Positions 25,898 to 34,178 are shown, counted from the stretch's first letter. The stretch is DNA of 64,000 bases from Streptomyces sp. NBC_01210 (GCF_036010325.1 NZ_CP108549.1:1736001-1800000); one strand, 5' to 3'. Made by a program: numbers and translations. The notes: generated by a model not told the origin, from the sequence alone.

Positions 25898-27733
25898 CTA
25901 CTGCGGAGCCATGGTGTTCGCGGCCTTGCCCGCCTTGGCGACCGGCGTCCACTTCTCGGCGAGGTCCGGGTTCTCCTTGAGCCAGGCGCGTACCGCGTCC
26001 TGCTCCTTGCCCTTGCCCGTCGTCTGGATCTTGGCTTCAAGGTCCGTGAGCTGCTTCTCGGTCATCTTGAAGTTCTTGAGCCACTTGCCGACCTGCGGGT
26101 TGTCGGCGGCGAAGCCCTTGCGGGCCAGCGTGTGCACACCGTCACCCTTGCCCCAGGAGCCCTTGGGGTCCTTGAGCTTCTTCAGGTCGTAGCTGCTGTA
26201 CGCCCAGTGCGGCGACCACAGCGTGGTGACGATGGGTTCCTTCTTGTCGTACGCGCGCTTCAGCTCTGCGAGCATGCCGGGCGTCGAGCCGTCGACGACC
26301 TTGTACTCGCCCTCCAGGCCGTAGTCCTTCAGGACCTTGTCCTTGAGGATGCCCATCATCCCGGCGCTGGGCTCGATGCCGACGATCCGGCCCTTGAACT
26401 GACTCGACTTGCCCTTGAGGTCCTCGAGGGAGTCGATGCCCTTCATGTACGAGGGGACGGAGAGCTCAAGCGAGGTGGGGCCGTACCAGGGGCCCAGGTC
26501 CTCGAGCTTGTTCTGGTACTGCTTCCAGTACTGGGCGTGGGTGACCGGGAGCCAGGAGTCGGTCTGGAAGTCGACCTGGCCTCCGGCCAGACCGGTGTAG
26601 AGCGCGCCGGCCTCCAGCTGCTTGGTCTCGACCTCGAAGCCGCGCTTCTCCAGCATCTCCTTCCAGAGGAACGTGGAGGCGATGCCCTCGTCCCACGGGA
26701 TGTATCCGATGGAGACCTTCTTGCCCTGGCCGACGTTGCCGGCGGCCGAGGCGTCGGCGGTCTTGGCTCCGCCGAACATGCTCATGCCGCCCGCGACGAG
26801 CGCGAGGACGACGACGCCCGCGACGGCGACGGCCGGCTGCGGACGGTAGTTCCAGATCTTCACCCCGCCGGTCAGCGACTTCGCCTTGGCGAGGGCGCGA
26901 CGGCCGAGCGGTGAGACCTGACGGCCCAGCGCGCCGGTCATCCGGTCGAGGTACATCGCCAGGATGACGATGGAGATGCCCGCTTCGAAGCCGAGGCCGA
27001 TGTCCACATTGCCGATGGCGCGGTAGACCGCGCCGCCGAGACCGCCGCCGCCGACCATGCCGGCGATGACGACCATGGACAGGCCCAGCATGATCACCTG
27101 GTTGATTCCGGCCATGATCGTGGGCAGGGCGAGCGGGAGCTGGACGCGGAGCAGGGTGTTGCGCGGCGTGGTGCCGAAGGCCTCGGCGGCCTCGACGAGC
27201 TCCTCGTCGACCTGCCGGATGCCGAGCTCGGTCATCCGTACACCGGGCGGCAGGGCGAAGACGATGGTGGCGATGATGCCGGGGACCACGCCGACGCCGA
27301 AGAAGATGATGCCGGGGATCAGATAGACCATCGCCGGCATGGTCTGCATGAAGTCCAGGACCGGCCGGGTGACGGCGCTGACGGTCTTGGAGCGCGAGGC
27401 CCGGATACCGAGCGGTACGGCGATCACCAGGGTGACGATCGTGGCGACGAGCACCAGGGAGAGGGTCGACATCGCGTCGTCCCACAGCTCGATGGAGTCG
27501 ATCAGCGCGAAGCCGGCGAAGGCCAGCAGGCCGCCGAGCAGCCCGCGCAGCCACCAGGCGACGACCGCGAGGATGCCCGCGAAGAGCAGCGGCTGGGGCG
27601 CGGAGAGCGCCGCGTCGATGCCGTCGTACATACCGGTGACGACCGAGGTGATGGCGTCGAAGAGCCAGGAGAGATGGGACTGGAGCCAGTTGACACCGGC
27701 GTCGACCCAGTCGCCGAGATGGAGCCTAGGCAC
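25898..27733 (-). CDS. Glycine betaine/proline-type ABC transporter: permease fused to substrate-binding domain
   Basis: 611 aa. The N-terminal half is an OpuAB-like permease with six or more helices; the EAA loop is visible as ELVEAAEAFGTTPRNTLLRVQLPLALPTI. A further helix near residue 305 (AVAVAGVVVLALVAGG) anchors a C-terminal OpuAC-like binding domain of about 280 residues (KKVSIGYIPWDEGIASTFLWKEML, DFQTDSWLPVTHAQYWK). Its Trp residues would form the quaternary-amine cage. The fusion places the binding domain on the outer face, as in Lactococcus OpuA. The start overlaps the ATPase gene end by 8 bp. Osmoprotectant uptake is the expected role. Confidence 0.93.
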   Translation of the reverse strand: MPRLHLGDWVDAGVNWLQSHLSWLFDAITSVVTGMYDGIDAALSAPQPLLFAGILAVVAWWLRGLLGGLLAFAGFALIDSIELWDDAMSTLSLVLVATIVTLVIAVPLGIRASRSKTVSAVTRPVLDFMQTMPAMVYLIPGIIFFGVGVVPGIIATIVFALPPGVRMTELGIRQVDEELVEAAEAFGTTPRNTLLRVQLPLALPTIMAGINQVIMLGLSMVVIAGMVGGGGLGGAVYRAIGNVDIGLGFEAGISIVILAMYLDRMTGALGRQVSPLGRRALAKAKSLTGGVKIWNYRPQPAVAVAGVVVLALVAGGMSMFGGAKTADASAAGNVGQGKKVSIGYIPWDEGIASTFLWKEMLEKRGFEVETKQLEAGALYTGLAGGQVDFQTDSWLPVTHAQYWKQYQNKLEDLGPWYGPTSLELSVPSYMKGIDSLEDLKGKSSQFKGRIVGIEPSAGMMGILKDKVLKDYGLEGEYKVVDGSTPGMLAELKRAYDKKEPIVTTLWSPHWAYSSYDLKKLKDPKGSWGKGDGVHTLARKGFAADNPQVGKWLKNFKMTEKQLTDLEAKIQTTGKGKEQDAVRAWLKENPDLAEKWTPVAKAGKAANTMAPQ

Positions 27734-28880
27734 TGGCCACCTCCTTGGTCACGCCCTGCTGCGGGACCGCAGCCTGCCGCGATTCCGCGTCCTGCGGCGG
27801 AATCGCTGCCGGGGTCATCGGCTCGCCGAGGACCGCGAGCAACCGGGCGCGCGGTACGACGCCGATCAGCTCCCCCTCGTCGTCGATGACGGCTACGGCG
27901 ACGCCGCTGGTGGAGCAGGCGGTGAACAGCTCGATGATCGGCGTGTCGGCGGAGACGGTGGCGGGCGCCGCGGCGAGCACGTCCTTGGCGTTGCGCAGTT
28001 CCTTGCCGCTGTCCGTCTTCCTGCCGAACGACGTCTGCGGATCGGCCATGATCGCGCCGGCGGTCAGCACCCGCGAGCGGTCGACGTCCTGGGTGAAGGA
28101 GGCGACATAGTCGTTGGCCGGGGCGACCAGGATGTCCTCGGCAGTGCCGAGCTGGACGATCCTGCCGTCCCGCATCACCGCGATCCGGTCGCCGAGGCGC
28201 ATGGCCTCGTTGAGGTCGTGGGTGATGAAGACGATGGTCTTCTTGAGCCGTTTCTGCAGCTCGAGCAGCTGGTCCTGCATATCGCGGCGGATCAGCGGGT
28301 CGAGCGCGCTGAAGGACTCGTCCATCAGCAGCAGATCGGCGTCGGTGGCGAGCGCGCGGGCCAGGCCGACGCGCTGCTGCATACCGCCGGAGAGCTCGTC
28401 GGGCCAGGAGTTCTCCCAGCCGGCGAGGCCGGCCAGCTCCAGGGCCTCGGCGGCGCGCTTGTCGCGCTCGGCGCGCGGGACACCCTGCACCTCGAGGCCG
28501 TAGCCGGCGTTCTCCAGCACGCTGCGGTGCGGGAAGAGCGCGAAGTGCTGGAACACCATGCTGATCTTGGTCGAGCGCACGGAGCGCAGCTCGCGGGGGC
28601 TCAGGGCGGTCAGGTCCTGACCGTCGAAGAGCACGCGTCCGGCGGTGGGCTCGAGCAGTCCGTTCAGCATGCGCAGCAGCGTGGACTTACCGGACCCGGA
28701 CAGACCCATGACGACGAATATCTGCCCCGGCTCGACGGCGAACGATGCGTCGATCACCGCTGCGGTCGTTCCGTCGGCGCGCAGCTCGTCGCGGTCACTG
28801 CCGCTCTCGAGCTTGCGCACCGCTTCGTCGGGTCGTCTGCCGAACACTTTGTACAAGTGCTCGGCTTGCAGCCTGGACAC
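27726..28880 (-). CDS. Glycine betaine/proline-type ABC transporter ATP-binding protein with CBS domains
   Basis: 384 aa, the motor subunit for the adjacent permease-binding protein. Walker A is GLSGSGKST, Q-loop FQHFALFPH, signature LSGGMQQR, Walker B LLLMDESFSALD, switch His in FITHDLNEA. After about residue 265 a tandem CBS region (ASFTQDVDRSRVLTAGAIM, DEGELIGVVPRARLLAVL) would sense ionic strength or a nucleotide. The GTG at 28880 is chosen because GAGG lies 5 nt upstream and MSRLQAEHLYKVFG is the usual N-terminus. First gene of the operon. Confidence 0.93.
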   Translation of the reverse strand: MSRLQAEHLYKVFGRRPDEAVRKLESGSDRDELRADGTTAAVIDASFAVEPGQIFVVMGLSGSGKSTLLRMLNGLLEPTAGRVLFDGQDLTALSPRELRSVRSTKISMVFQHFALFPHRSVLENAGYGLEVQGVPRAERDKRAAEALELAGLAGWENSWPDELSGGMQQRVGLARALATDADLLLMDESFSALDPLIRRDMQDQLLELQKRLKKTIVFITHDLNEAMRLGDRIAVMRDGRIVQLGTAEDILVAPANDYVASFTQDVDRSRVLTAGAIMADPQTSFGRKTDSGKELRNAKDVLAAAPATVSADTPIIELFTACSTSGVAVAVIDDEGELIGVVPRARLLAVLGEPMTPAAIPPQDAESRQAAVPQQGVTKEVASA

Positions 28881-28901
28881 ATACACCTCACGCGTTGAAC
28901 C

Positions 28902-28935
28902 GAAAACGGCTCGCCAACCCCCGCAGGCGAGCCGT
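28902..28935 (-). promoter_or_regulatory. Terminator-like hairpin in the betaine-transporter leader
   Basis: Perfect 10-bp arms (28906-28915 and 28926-28935) with a 10-nt loop. Read on the minus strand the stem ends CGT and runs directly into UUUUCGG, i.e. a terminator shape, 22 nt before the GTG start. It may attenuate the operon, or shape the leader. No known riboswitch consensus is apparent in 28936-29143. Confidence 0.5.
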
Positions 28936-29143
28936 GGAGCAGGACGGGTTCCGCCCGCTTGCCCGTGGCATGTGCCGACCGTCTTGATCCAAAGCCGTGC
29001 CGTGGGGTCCGCTCCGGGGCCGCGCCTGCCCTCGCCCCTTTCGGGCCAAACCCGACAGTGACCCACCTCACGAGGGCGGTGCGAGGGGGCCGCTGTGGGT
29101 GGAGAGCGGGTGGCTGTCGGTGGGGTGCGGCATCATCAAGGTT

Positions 29144-30064
29144 GTGACGCGACGCCTGATGCTCCTCGACACCGCTTCCCTGTACTTCCGGGCCTATTTC
29201 GGGGTCCCCAACTCGGTACGGGCCCCCGACGGCACTCCGGTCAACGCCGTGCGCGGACTGCTCGACTTCATCGCCCGGCTGGTCCAGGACCACCGCCCCG
29301 ACGACCTCGTGGCCTGCTGGGACAACGACTGGCGGCCGCACTGGCGGGTCGAGCTGATCCCTTCGTACAAGGCACACCGCGTCGCCGTCGAGACGGAGAC
29401 GGGGCCGGACGAGGAAGAAACCCCGGACACCCTCTCGCCCCAGGTTCCGGTGATCATGGACGTGCTCGACGCCCTCGGCATCGCCCGTGTCGGCGTGGAC
29501 GGGTACGAGGCGGACGACATCATCGGCACGCTCACGGGGCGCGCCACCGGGCCCGTCGACATCGTCACCGGCGACCGCGACCTCTTCCAGCTGGTCGACG
29601 ACGCCCGCGGCCGGCGCGTGCTGTATCCGCTGAAGGGCGTCGGGACACTGCAGGTCACGGACGAGGCGTGGCTGCGCGAGAAGTACGGCGTCGACGGACC
29701 GGGCTATGTCGATCTGGCGCTGCTGCGCGGCGACCCGAGCGATGGGCTGCCGGGTGTGCCCGGGATCGGTGAGAAGACCGCGGCCAAGCTGCTGGACTCG
29801 TTCGGCGACCTGGCCGGGATCATGGCCGCCGTCGACGATCCGCTCGCCAAGCTGACACCGTCGCAGCGCAAGCGGCTCGACGAGGCGCGGGACTATGTCG
29901 CGGTCGCGCCCAAGGTCGTACGGGTGGCTTCGGACGTATCACTGCCCGACTTCGACCCCGCGCTGCCCTCCGAGCCGCGGGATCCGGCGTCGCTCGACGA
30001 GCTCGCGGCCCAGTGGGGGCTCGGTGGCGCGCTCAAGCGTCTGCTGTCCACACTCCAGGGCTGA
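29144..30064 (+). CDS. 5'-3' exonuclease (Pol I N-domain-like/ExoIX family)
   Basis: 306-aa FEN-type nuclease. The PIN-like N-domain begins MTRRLMLLDTASLYFRAYFGVPNS, with the metal-binding acidic residues in LLDTAS, CWDNDWR, DGYEADDIIGTL and VTGDRDLFQLVDD. The helix-hairpin-helix region is GDPSDGLPGVPGIGEKTAAKLLDSFG. It acts on flap or branched DNA in replication and repair. The GTG start has no ribosome site; CATCAT 7 nt upstream may act as the -10 of a leaderless message. Followed by the iron box of the siderophore gene. Confidence 0.9.
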   Translation: MTRRLMLLDTASLYFRAYFGVPNSVRAPDGTPVNAVRGLLDFIARLVQDHRPDDLVACWDNDWRPHWRVELIPSYKAHRVAVETETGPDEEETPDTLSPQVPVIMDVLDALGIARVGVDGYEADDIIGTLTGRATGPVDIVTGDRDLFQLVDDARGRRVLYPLKGVGTLQVTDEAWLREKYGVDGPGYVDLALLRGDPSDGLPGVPGIGEKTAAKLLDSFGDLAGIMAAVDDPLAKLTPSQRKRLDEARDYVAVAPKVVRVASDVSLPDFDPALPSEPRDPASLDELAAQWGLGGALKRLLSTLQG

Positions 30065-30068
30065 GGTG

Positions 30069-30087
30069 TTAGCTTAGGCAAGCCTAA
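30069..30087. promoter_or_regulatory. Iron box (DmdR/IdeR operator)
   Basis: TTAGCTTAGGCAAGCCTAA matches the actinobacterial iron-box pattern TTAGGTTAGGCTAACCTAA closely; within it an 18-bp perfect palindrome (30072-30089) is centred on AA. It lies 28 bp before the siderophore-interacting protein gene, predicting repression under iron sufficiency. Confidence 0.92.
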
Positions 30088-30114
30088 GCACTGCACGAGT
30101 TCAGGGGAGACGCC

Positions 30115-30963
30115 GTGGCAGAACGACCGACCCGCAAGGCAAGGAAGGCCCACGAGGCGCAGGTGGTGCGCGTGGAGCGGATCACGCCTCACATGGTGCG
30201 CGTCGTGCTGGGCGGTGAAAGCCTTGCCGGGTTCGCCATCGACGAGTTCACCGACCACTACATCAAGCTGCTGTTCGCGCCCGATGGAGTGACATATCCG
30301 GAGCCGTTCGACATCGACCGGATCCGCGAGGAGTTCCCGCGCGAGCAGTGGCCGGCCAACCGCACATACACGGTACGGAGCTGGGATCCGTCGCAGCGTG
30401 AGCTGACGGTCGACTTCGTGGTTCACGGCGACGAAGGCCTGGCCGGGCCGTGGGCGGCCCGGGCGCGGGTGGGCGAGACGGTGCGCTTCCTGGGGCCCGG
30501 CGGCGGCTATGCCCCGGCTGCGACGGCGGACTGGCATCTGCTGGTGGGCGACGAGAGCGCACTGCCGGCGATCGCCGCGTCACTGGAGGCGATGCCGGCG
30601 GGCGCTCGTGTCCACGCCTTCGTCGAGGTCGACGGCCCCGAGGACGAGCAGAAGGTCGACACGCCCGAGGGAGTCGAGATCAACTGGCTGCACCGCGGGG
30701 CCCGGCCGGCCGGTGAGGCACTGGTCGCGGCGGTCACCGCGCTGGAGTTCCCGGCGGGCGACGTCTGCGCGTTCGTACACGGCGAGGCGGCGTTCGTACG
30801 GGAGCTGCGGCGCCATCTGCGGCTGGACCGGCAGATTCCGCGCGAGCATCTGTCGATCTCGGGGTACTGGCGACTGGGCCAGAACGACGAGGCGTGGCGC
30901 GCGGTGAAGCGCGAATGGAACGATCAGGTGGAACGGGAACAGGAACAGGAGAAGGCGGCCTGA
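30115..30963 (+). CDS. Siderophore-interacting protein (ferric-siderophore reductase, ViuB/SIP family)
   Basis: 282-aa FAD-dependent cytoplasmic reductase that releases iron from imported ferric siderophores. The FAD-binding barrel has NRTYTVRSWDPSQRELTVDFVVHGDEGLAGPWAARARVGE, including the R-x-Y-T/S flavin motif. The NAD(P)H domain has LLVGDESALPAIAASLEAMP and VCAFVHGEAAFVRELRRHL, ending near SGYWRLGQNDEAW. The GTG start has an AGGGGAG site. Single gene under an iron box, with its own terminator 16 bp downstream. Confidence 0.95.
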   Translation: MAERPTRKARKAHEAQVVRVERITPHMVRVVLGGESLAGFAIDEFTDHYIKLLFAPDGVTYPEPFDIDRIREEFPREQWPANRTYTVRSWDPSQRELTVDFVVHGDEGLAGPWAARARVGETVRFLGPGGGYAPAATADWHLLVGDESALPAIAASLEAMPAGARVHAFVEVDGPEDEQKVDTPEGVEINWLHRGARPAGEALVAAVTALEFPAGDVCAFVHGEAAFVRELRRHLRLDRQIPREHLSISGYWRLGQNDEAWRAVKREWNDQVEREQEQEKAA

Positions 30964-30978
30964 CGCAGGCGTCTCCTG

Positions 30979-31011
30979 GCCCTCGGCTGCGGTTGCGGCC
31001 GGGGGCGTTTT
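30979..31011 (+). terminator. Intrinsic terminator after the siderophore-interacting protein gene
   Basis: 9-bp stem GCCCTCGGC/GCCGGGGGC (one G-U pair), 10-nt loop, followed by GTTTT. One of the few U-tailed terminators in the window. Confidence 0.75.
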
Positions 31012-31236
31012 CGTTCCTGGGGCAGGGGGCTCGGCCGGGACCTGTCCCGAGCGCGGCCGAGCGATGCCGTTCTCCGCGTGGAGCCGTCGGCAGTTCTCCA
31101 CGTAGCGGGCAGAGCCGTCGGCCGTTCTCTTCGTGACGGGCAAAGTCGGCCGCGCGAAGGGGGAACGGCATCGGACACCGACCCCTCGTCCCTTCAGCCC
31201 GACCCCCTCGTCCCTCAATCCGGCCCCCTCGTCCCT
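31012..31236. repeat. Short direct repeats between SIP and MerR genes
   Basis: Two imperfect 31-bp copies start at 31081 and 31112 (GAGCCGTCGGCNGTTCTC core). Three imperfect 21-22-bp copies start at 31182, 31204 and 31225 (CCCCTCGTCCCTTCAG core). No gene or spacer structure is seen; they are not a CRISPR array. Confidence 0.65.
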
Positions 31237-31881
31237 TCAGTCCGGCGGCCTGTCGTCCCCGTACCTGCGTGCCGAGACGTCCACGTGGGCAAGCCGGCGC
31301 AGTGCGACCAGCACCGCGTCACCCAGCACCGTGCCGATCACCACGCTCTCCACCAGGTCGTCAAGGCCCGCCCGGCGTCCGACATACGCGATGTCCGCCC
31401 GTGCCACCTGTTCCGCGGCGGACGCGTAGTCGTCCAGCACTTCGATGAAGGCTCCGTGCCCCACGCGGTCCAGCGCGGCCAGCGCGGCCGCGAGCGCCTC
31501 GGCGGCCGGGGTGTCGTCGTCCACCCGCCAGCCACGCCGTGCGATCAGTTCCCGGACCTCCTCGCGCGCCCCTTCCAGCTCCGCGTCCGGCTCACCTTCG
31601 GCGTACCGCGGGACGATGGGGTCCGTGGCCGCGCCCAGCACCTTGTGCACGGACTGGCCGGGGTCGTCGACCGCCGCGAGGACCTCCGCGATCGCCGCCA
31701 CCTTCAGCCCGCCCACATCGAGCAGCGCGCGGATCAGCCGCAGCCTGCGCTCGTGCGCGTCGTCGTAGCTCGCCTGGTTCGGGCTCGTCAGCTGCCCGGC
31801 GGGGAGCAGGCCTTCACGGACGTAGTACTTGATCGTCGGCACCGGGACCCCGGTTCTGCGACTCAACTCTCCGATGCGCAC
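31237..31881 (-). CDS. MerR-family transcriptional regulator
   Basis: 214 aa. The N-terminal winged helix is MRIGELSRRTGVPVPTIKYYVREGLLPAGQLTSPNQASYDDAHERRLRLIRALLDVGGL. The remaining 140 residues are helical, ending in a domain with no Cys cluster and no B12-binding motif, so it is neither a metal sensor of the MerR type nor a LitR-type photoreceptor. It starts at GTG. Two identical inverted repeats lie between it and two divergent membrane-protein genes, which are its evident targets. The inducer is unknown. Confidence 0.9.
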   Translation of the reverse strand: MRIGELSRRTGVPVPTIKYYVREGLLPAGQLTSPNQASYDDAHERRLRLIRALLDVGGLKVAAIAEVLAAVDDPGQSVHKVLGAATDPIVPRYAEGEPDAELEGAREEVRELIARRGWRVDDDTPAAEALAAALAALDRVGHGAFIEVLDDYASAAEQVARADIAYVGRRAGLDDLVESVVIGTVLGDAVLVALRRLAHVDVSARRYGDDRPPD

Positions 31882-31926
31882 CGCGTGTTCACCTCTTCGC
31901 TCTTGCCAGCCACAGCACTCATCATA

Positions 31927-31964
31927 GATAGTTCCACTATCGGATAGCAGATAGTTCCGCTATC
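31927..31964. promoter_or_regulatory. Twin MerR operators
   Basis: Two copies of GATAG-TTCCR-CTATC at 31927-31941 and 31950-31964, 23 bp apart start to start, identical except for one base in the spacer. They sit centrally in the 113-bp divergent region, an arrangement expected for autoregulation plus control of the membrane-protein operon. Confidence 0.8.
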
Positions 31965-31994
31965 TATTCGAGGAATCCGACGGAGGGGATACCT

Positions 31995-32972
31995 ATGTCT
32001 TCATGGCGTTCTTGGCACCGGCCGCTCATGGTCTTCGCCGCCTCGATGGCGGTCGTATTCGTCGTTTCGGGCGTGGGCATGGTCGTCGACGACCGGGTTT
32101 TGGTGGGCTCGCCGATCTGGTTCAAGCCCCTCAAGTTCTCGGCCTCACTGATGATCTACGCGCTGACGCTGGCCTGGATGCTCTCGCTGGCCGGCCGCGG
32201 CCGCCGGGTGGGCTGGTGGGCCGGCACCGTCGTCGCGCTGACCGGCGCGATCGAGATTGTGATCATCACCGGGCAGGTGATCCGCGGCAAGCGCAGTCAC
32301 TTCAACTTCGAAACCGCCTTCGACGGGATGCTGTTCAACATCATGGGGGCGACCATCGTCACCCTCTGGATCAGCTCTCTGATCATCGTCATCCTGTTGT
32401 TCCGCTCGCCGATGGCCGACCGCGCCGCCGCCTGGGCGATGCGGCTCGGCGCGGCCATCGCACTGGTGGGCGTCGCCCTCGGAAACCTGATGACACGGGC
32501 GACTCCGGAGCAGGAGGCGGCCGGTGGCCGCAGCGTCTCCCAGGTGGTCGGCGCCCACAGCGTCGGCGTACCCGAAGGCGGTCCCGCCATGCCGCTCACC
32601 GGCTGGTCGACCACCGGCGGCGATCTCCGCATCCCGCACTTCGTCGGTATGCACGCCCTTCAACTGATCCCGCTCTTCCTGCTCGCGCTCATCGTCCTGG
32701 CTCCGCGCTTCACCCGGCTGCGGGACGAGCGCGTACGGCTGCGGCTCGTGCTGGTCGCCTCGGGCACGTACGCCGCCGTGCTCGCCCTCGTTACCTGGCA
32801 GGCGCTGCGCGGCCAGCCGCTGATCCACCCGGACGGTGCGACGCTCGGCGCCGCGGCTCTGATCCTCGTCGCCGCCGCAGCCGGAGCGCTCGTATCGCTC
32901 CTGAGCACAACTCCCGCACCAACTCCCGCACAGGGCAGCGCAGATGACACCGAGAAGGAGCTTGTGGCATGA
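31995..32972 (+). CDS. Multipass membrane protein of unknown function
   Basis: 325 aa with about eight predicted membrane helices and no recognised family. Helices include PLMVFAASMAVVFVVSGVGMVV, GWWAGTVVALTGAIEIVIITGQVI and LIPLFLLALIVLAP. A conserved-looking loop is WFKPLKFSASLMIYALTLAW, with charged KRSHFNFETAFDGM between helices. The ATG has GGAGGGG 6 nt upstream. It overlaps the next gene by 4 bp (ATGA), so the two are co-translated under MerR control. Function is not known. Confidence 0.82.
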   Translation: MSSWRSWHRPLMVFAASMAVVFVVSGVGMVVDDRVLVGSPIWFKPLKFSASLMIYALTLAWMLSLAGRGRRVGWWAGTVVALTGAIEIVIITGQVIRGKRSHFNFETAFDGMLFNIMGATIVTLWISSLIIVILLFRSPMADRAAAWAMRLGAAIALVGVALGNLMTRATPEQEAAGGRSVSQVVGAHSVGVPEGGPAMPLTGWSTTGGDLRIPHFVGMHALQLIPLFLLALIVLAPRFTRLRDERVRLRLVLVASGTYAAVLALVTWQALRGQPLIHPDGATLGAAALILVAAAAGALVSLLSTTPAPTPAQGSADDTEKELVA

Positions 32973-33430
32973 CCGGAACGCTCTTTGAAATCACCTTCTG
33001 GCTGGCCGCCCCGTTCTGGCTGCTGATGATCTTCGCGCCGGCCTGGCCGCCGACCGCGCGGCTGGCCGCGTCGCCCTGGACCATCTCGGGTGTCCTCGTC
33101 ATCTATGTCGTCATGGCGGTACCGGTCTTCCCGGAGCTCTGGACCGCGGTGAGCAGCCCGGACATCGACACCTTCCGCGAGCTGGCGGTACGGGCCAACG
33201 GCGCCGGCGCACTCTGGGCACAGGTCATCGCCTGGGATCTGCTCATCGGCCAGTGGATGTTCCTCGAGGCGCGACGACTGGGTATCCATCCCCTGGTGAT
33301 GGGCCCCCTGCTGGTGCTGACCATCCTGCTGTCGCCGTTCGCCCTGCCCGTCTTCCTGGTGCTGCGCGCGGTGAAGGCCCGGTCCGCGACCCGAGCCACG
33401 GACCGGGCCGTACACCCGCTCTCGTACTAG
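32969..33430 (+). CDS. ABA4-like (DUF4281) membrane protein
   Basis: 153 aa with four membrane helices. LFEITFWLAAPFWLLMIFAPAWPPTARLAASPW matches the ABA4/DUF4281 family, named after the plant protein needed for neoxanthin synthesis; bacterial members have no assigned reaction. WAQVIAWDLLIGQWMFLEARRLGIHPLVMGPLL is the second conserved block. Coupled to the preceding membrane-protein gene. A link to carotenoids or light is only suggested by family and by the neighbouring photolyase operon. Confidence 0.8.
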   Translation: MTGTLFEITFWLAAPFWLLMIFAPAWPPTARLAASPWTISGVLVIYVVMAVPVFPELWTAVSSPDIDTFRELAVRANGAGALWAQVIAWDLLIGQWMFLEARRLGIHPLVMGPLLVLTILLSPFALPVFLVLRAVKARSATRATDRAVHPLSY

Positions 33431-33481
33431 AAAGCTCAACGGACTTCCGGTCAGGAAGCGGTTCGGCGTGCCGCACCCGAA

Positions 33482-33542
33482 CCGATCCGCCTGGAATCAG
33501 CTGCGAACCCTGTACCAATCCACCTGGCCATCGGCTCCGAAT
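33482..33542 (+). promoter_or_regulatory. ECF sigma autoregulatory promoter, with a degenerate upstream copy
   Basis: CAATCC (33516-33521), 15-bp spacer, CCGAAT (33537-33542). The same bipartite element with the same spacer precedes the divergent cfa operon. It resembles the SigK promoter pattern of mycobacteria (CCATCC and CCGAAT). A similar but weaker copy (CGATCC ... GCGAAC) starts at 33483 with shared flanks ATCCRCCTGG, as if the promoter had been duplicated. Confidence 0.7.
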
Positions 33543-33593
33543 GCCTGATGAAATCTGTCCGTCCACTCATCCACACCGTGGAGGAAAGTGCGC

Positions 33594-34178
33594 GTGAAAG
33601 AAGCCGTACACATCGGCGGCCCGACCTCGGCGGGTCCCGATCTGCAGCAACTGCTCGGCCTGGTGGCCAGAGGCGACCAGGAGGCCTTCTCCCGGGTCTA
33701 CGACAGTGTCTGCGGACCTGTCCTCGGGCTGGTGCGCGCCGTGCTGCGCGACCCCGCCCAGTCGGAGGAGGTGACCCAGGAGGTGCTGATCGAGGTCTGG
33801 CGTACGGCAGCCCGCTTCCAGCCGTCCCGCGGTTCGGCGATGACCTGGATTCTCACGCTCGCGCACCGGCGAGCCGTGGACCGGGTCCGGTCGGCACAGT
33901 CCGCGAGCGACCGCGAGCGGCGAGCGGCGCTGCTCGAACGGACGCCGGCCTATGACGACGTCACCGAGCAGGTCGAGGCCCGCCTCGAACGTGAGCAGGT
34001 ACGGCGGTGTCTGCGCAGCCTGACCGAGTTGCAGCGGCAGTCGGTGACGCTCGCGTACTACCGGGGGCTGGCCTACCGGGAAGTGGCCGAACTGCTCTCC
34101 GTGCCGCTCGGCACGGTCAAGACACGACTGCGCGACGGGCTCATCCGGCTGCGCGACTGCCTGGGGGTGAGCGCATGA
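33594..34178 (+). CDS. ECF sigma factor (SigK-like)
   Basis: 194-aa RNA polymerase sigma factor of the extracytoplasmic-function type. Region 2 is AFSRVYDSVCGPVLGLVRAVLRDPAQSEEVTQEVLIEVWRTAARF, with AMTWILTLAHRRAVDRVRS; region 4 is LRSLTELQRQSVTLAYYRGLAYREVAELLSVPLGTVKTRLRDGLIRLRDCL. GGAGG lies 9 nt before the GTG at 33594 and only 3 nt before another in-frame GTG at 33588, so the downstream one is chosen. It overlaps the anti-sigma gene by 4 bp. Its own promoter and that of the cfa operon share one motif, defining a small regulon. Confidence 0.93.
   Translation: MKEAVHIGGPTSAGPDLQQLLGLVARGDQEAFSRVYDSVCGPVLGLVRAVLRDPAQSEEVTQEVLIEVWRTAARFQPSRGSAMTWILTLAHRRAVDRVRSAQSASDRERRAALLERTPAYDDVTEQVEARLEREQVRRCLRSLTELQRQSVTLAYYRGLAYREVAELLSVPLGTVKTRLRDGLIRLRDCLGVSA

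Noticed and set aside
28936-29143. c-di-AMP (ydaO-type) or other riboswitch before the betaine transporter
   Set aside because: None of the conserved riboswitch blocks could be found by eye; only the hairpin at 28902-28935 stands out.
31081-31246. CRISPR-like array
   Set aside because: Repeats are imperfect, immediately adjacent, without unique spacers, and there are no cas genes.
31237-31881. LitR-type B12 photoreceptor
   Set aside because: The C-terminal part lacks the cobalamin-binding motif, so a direct light sensor cannot be claimed in spite of the photolyase nearby.
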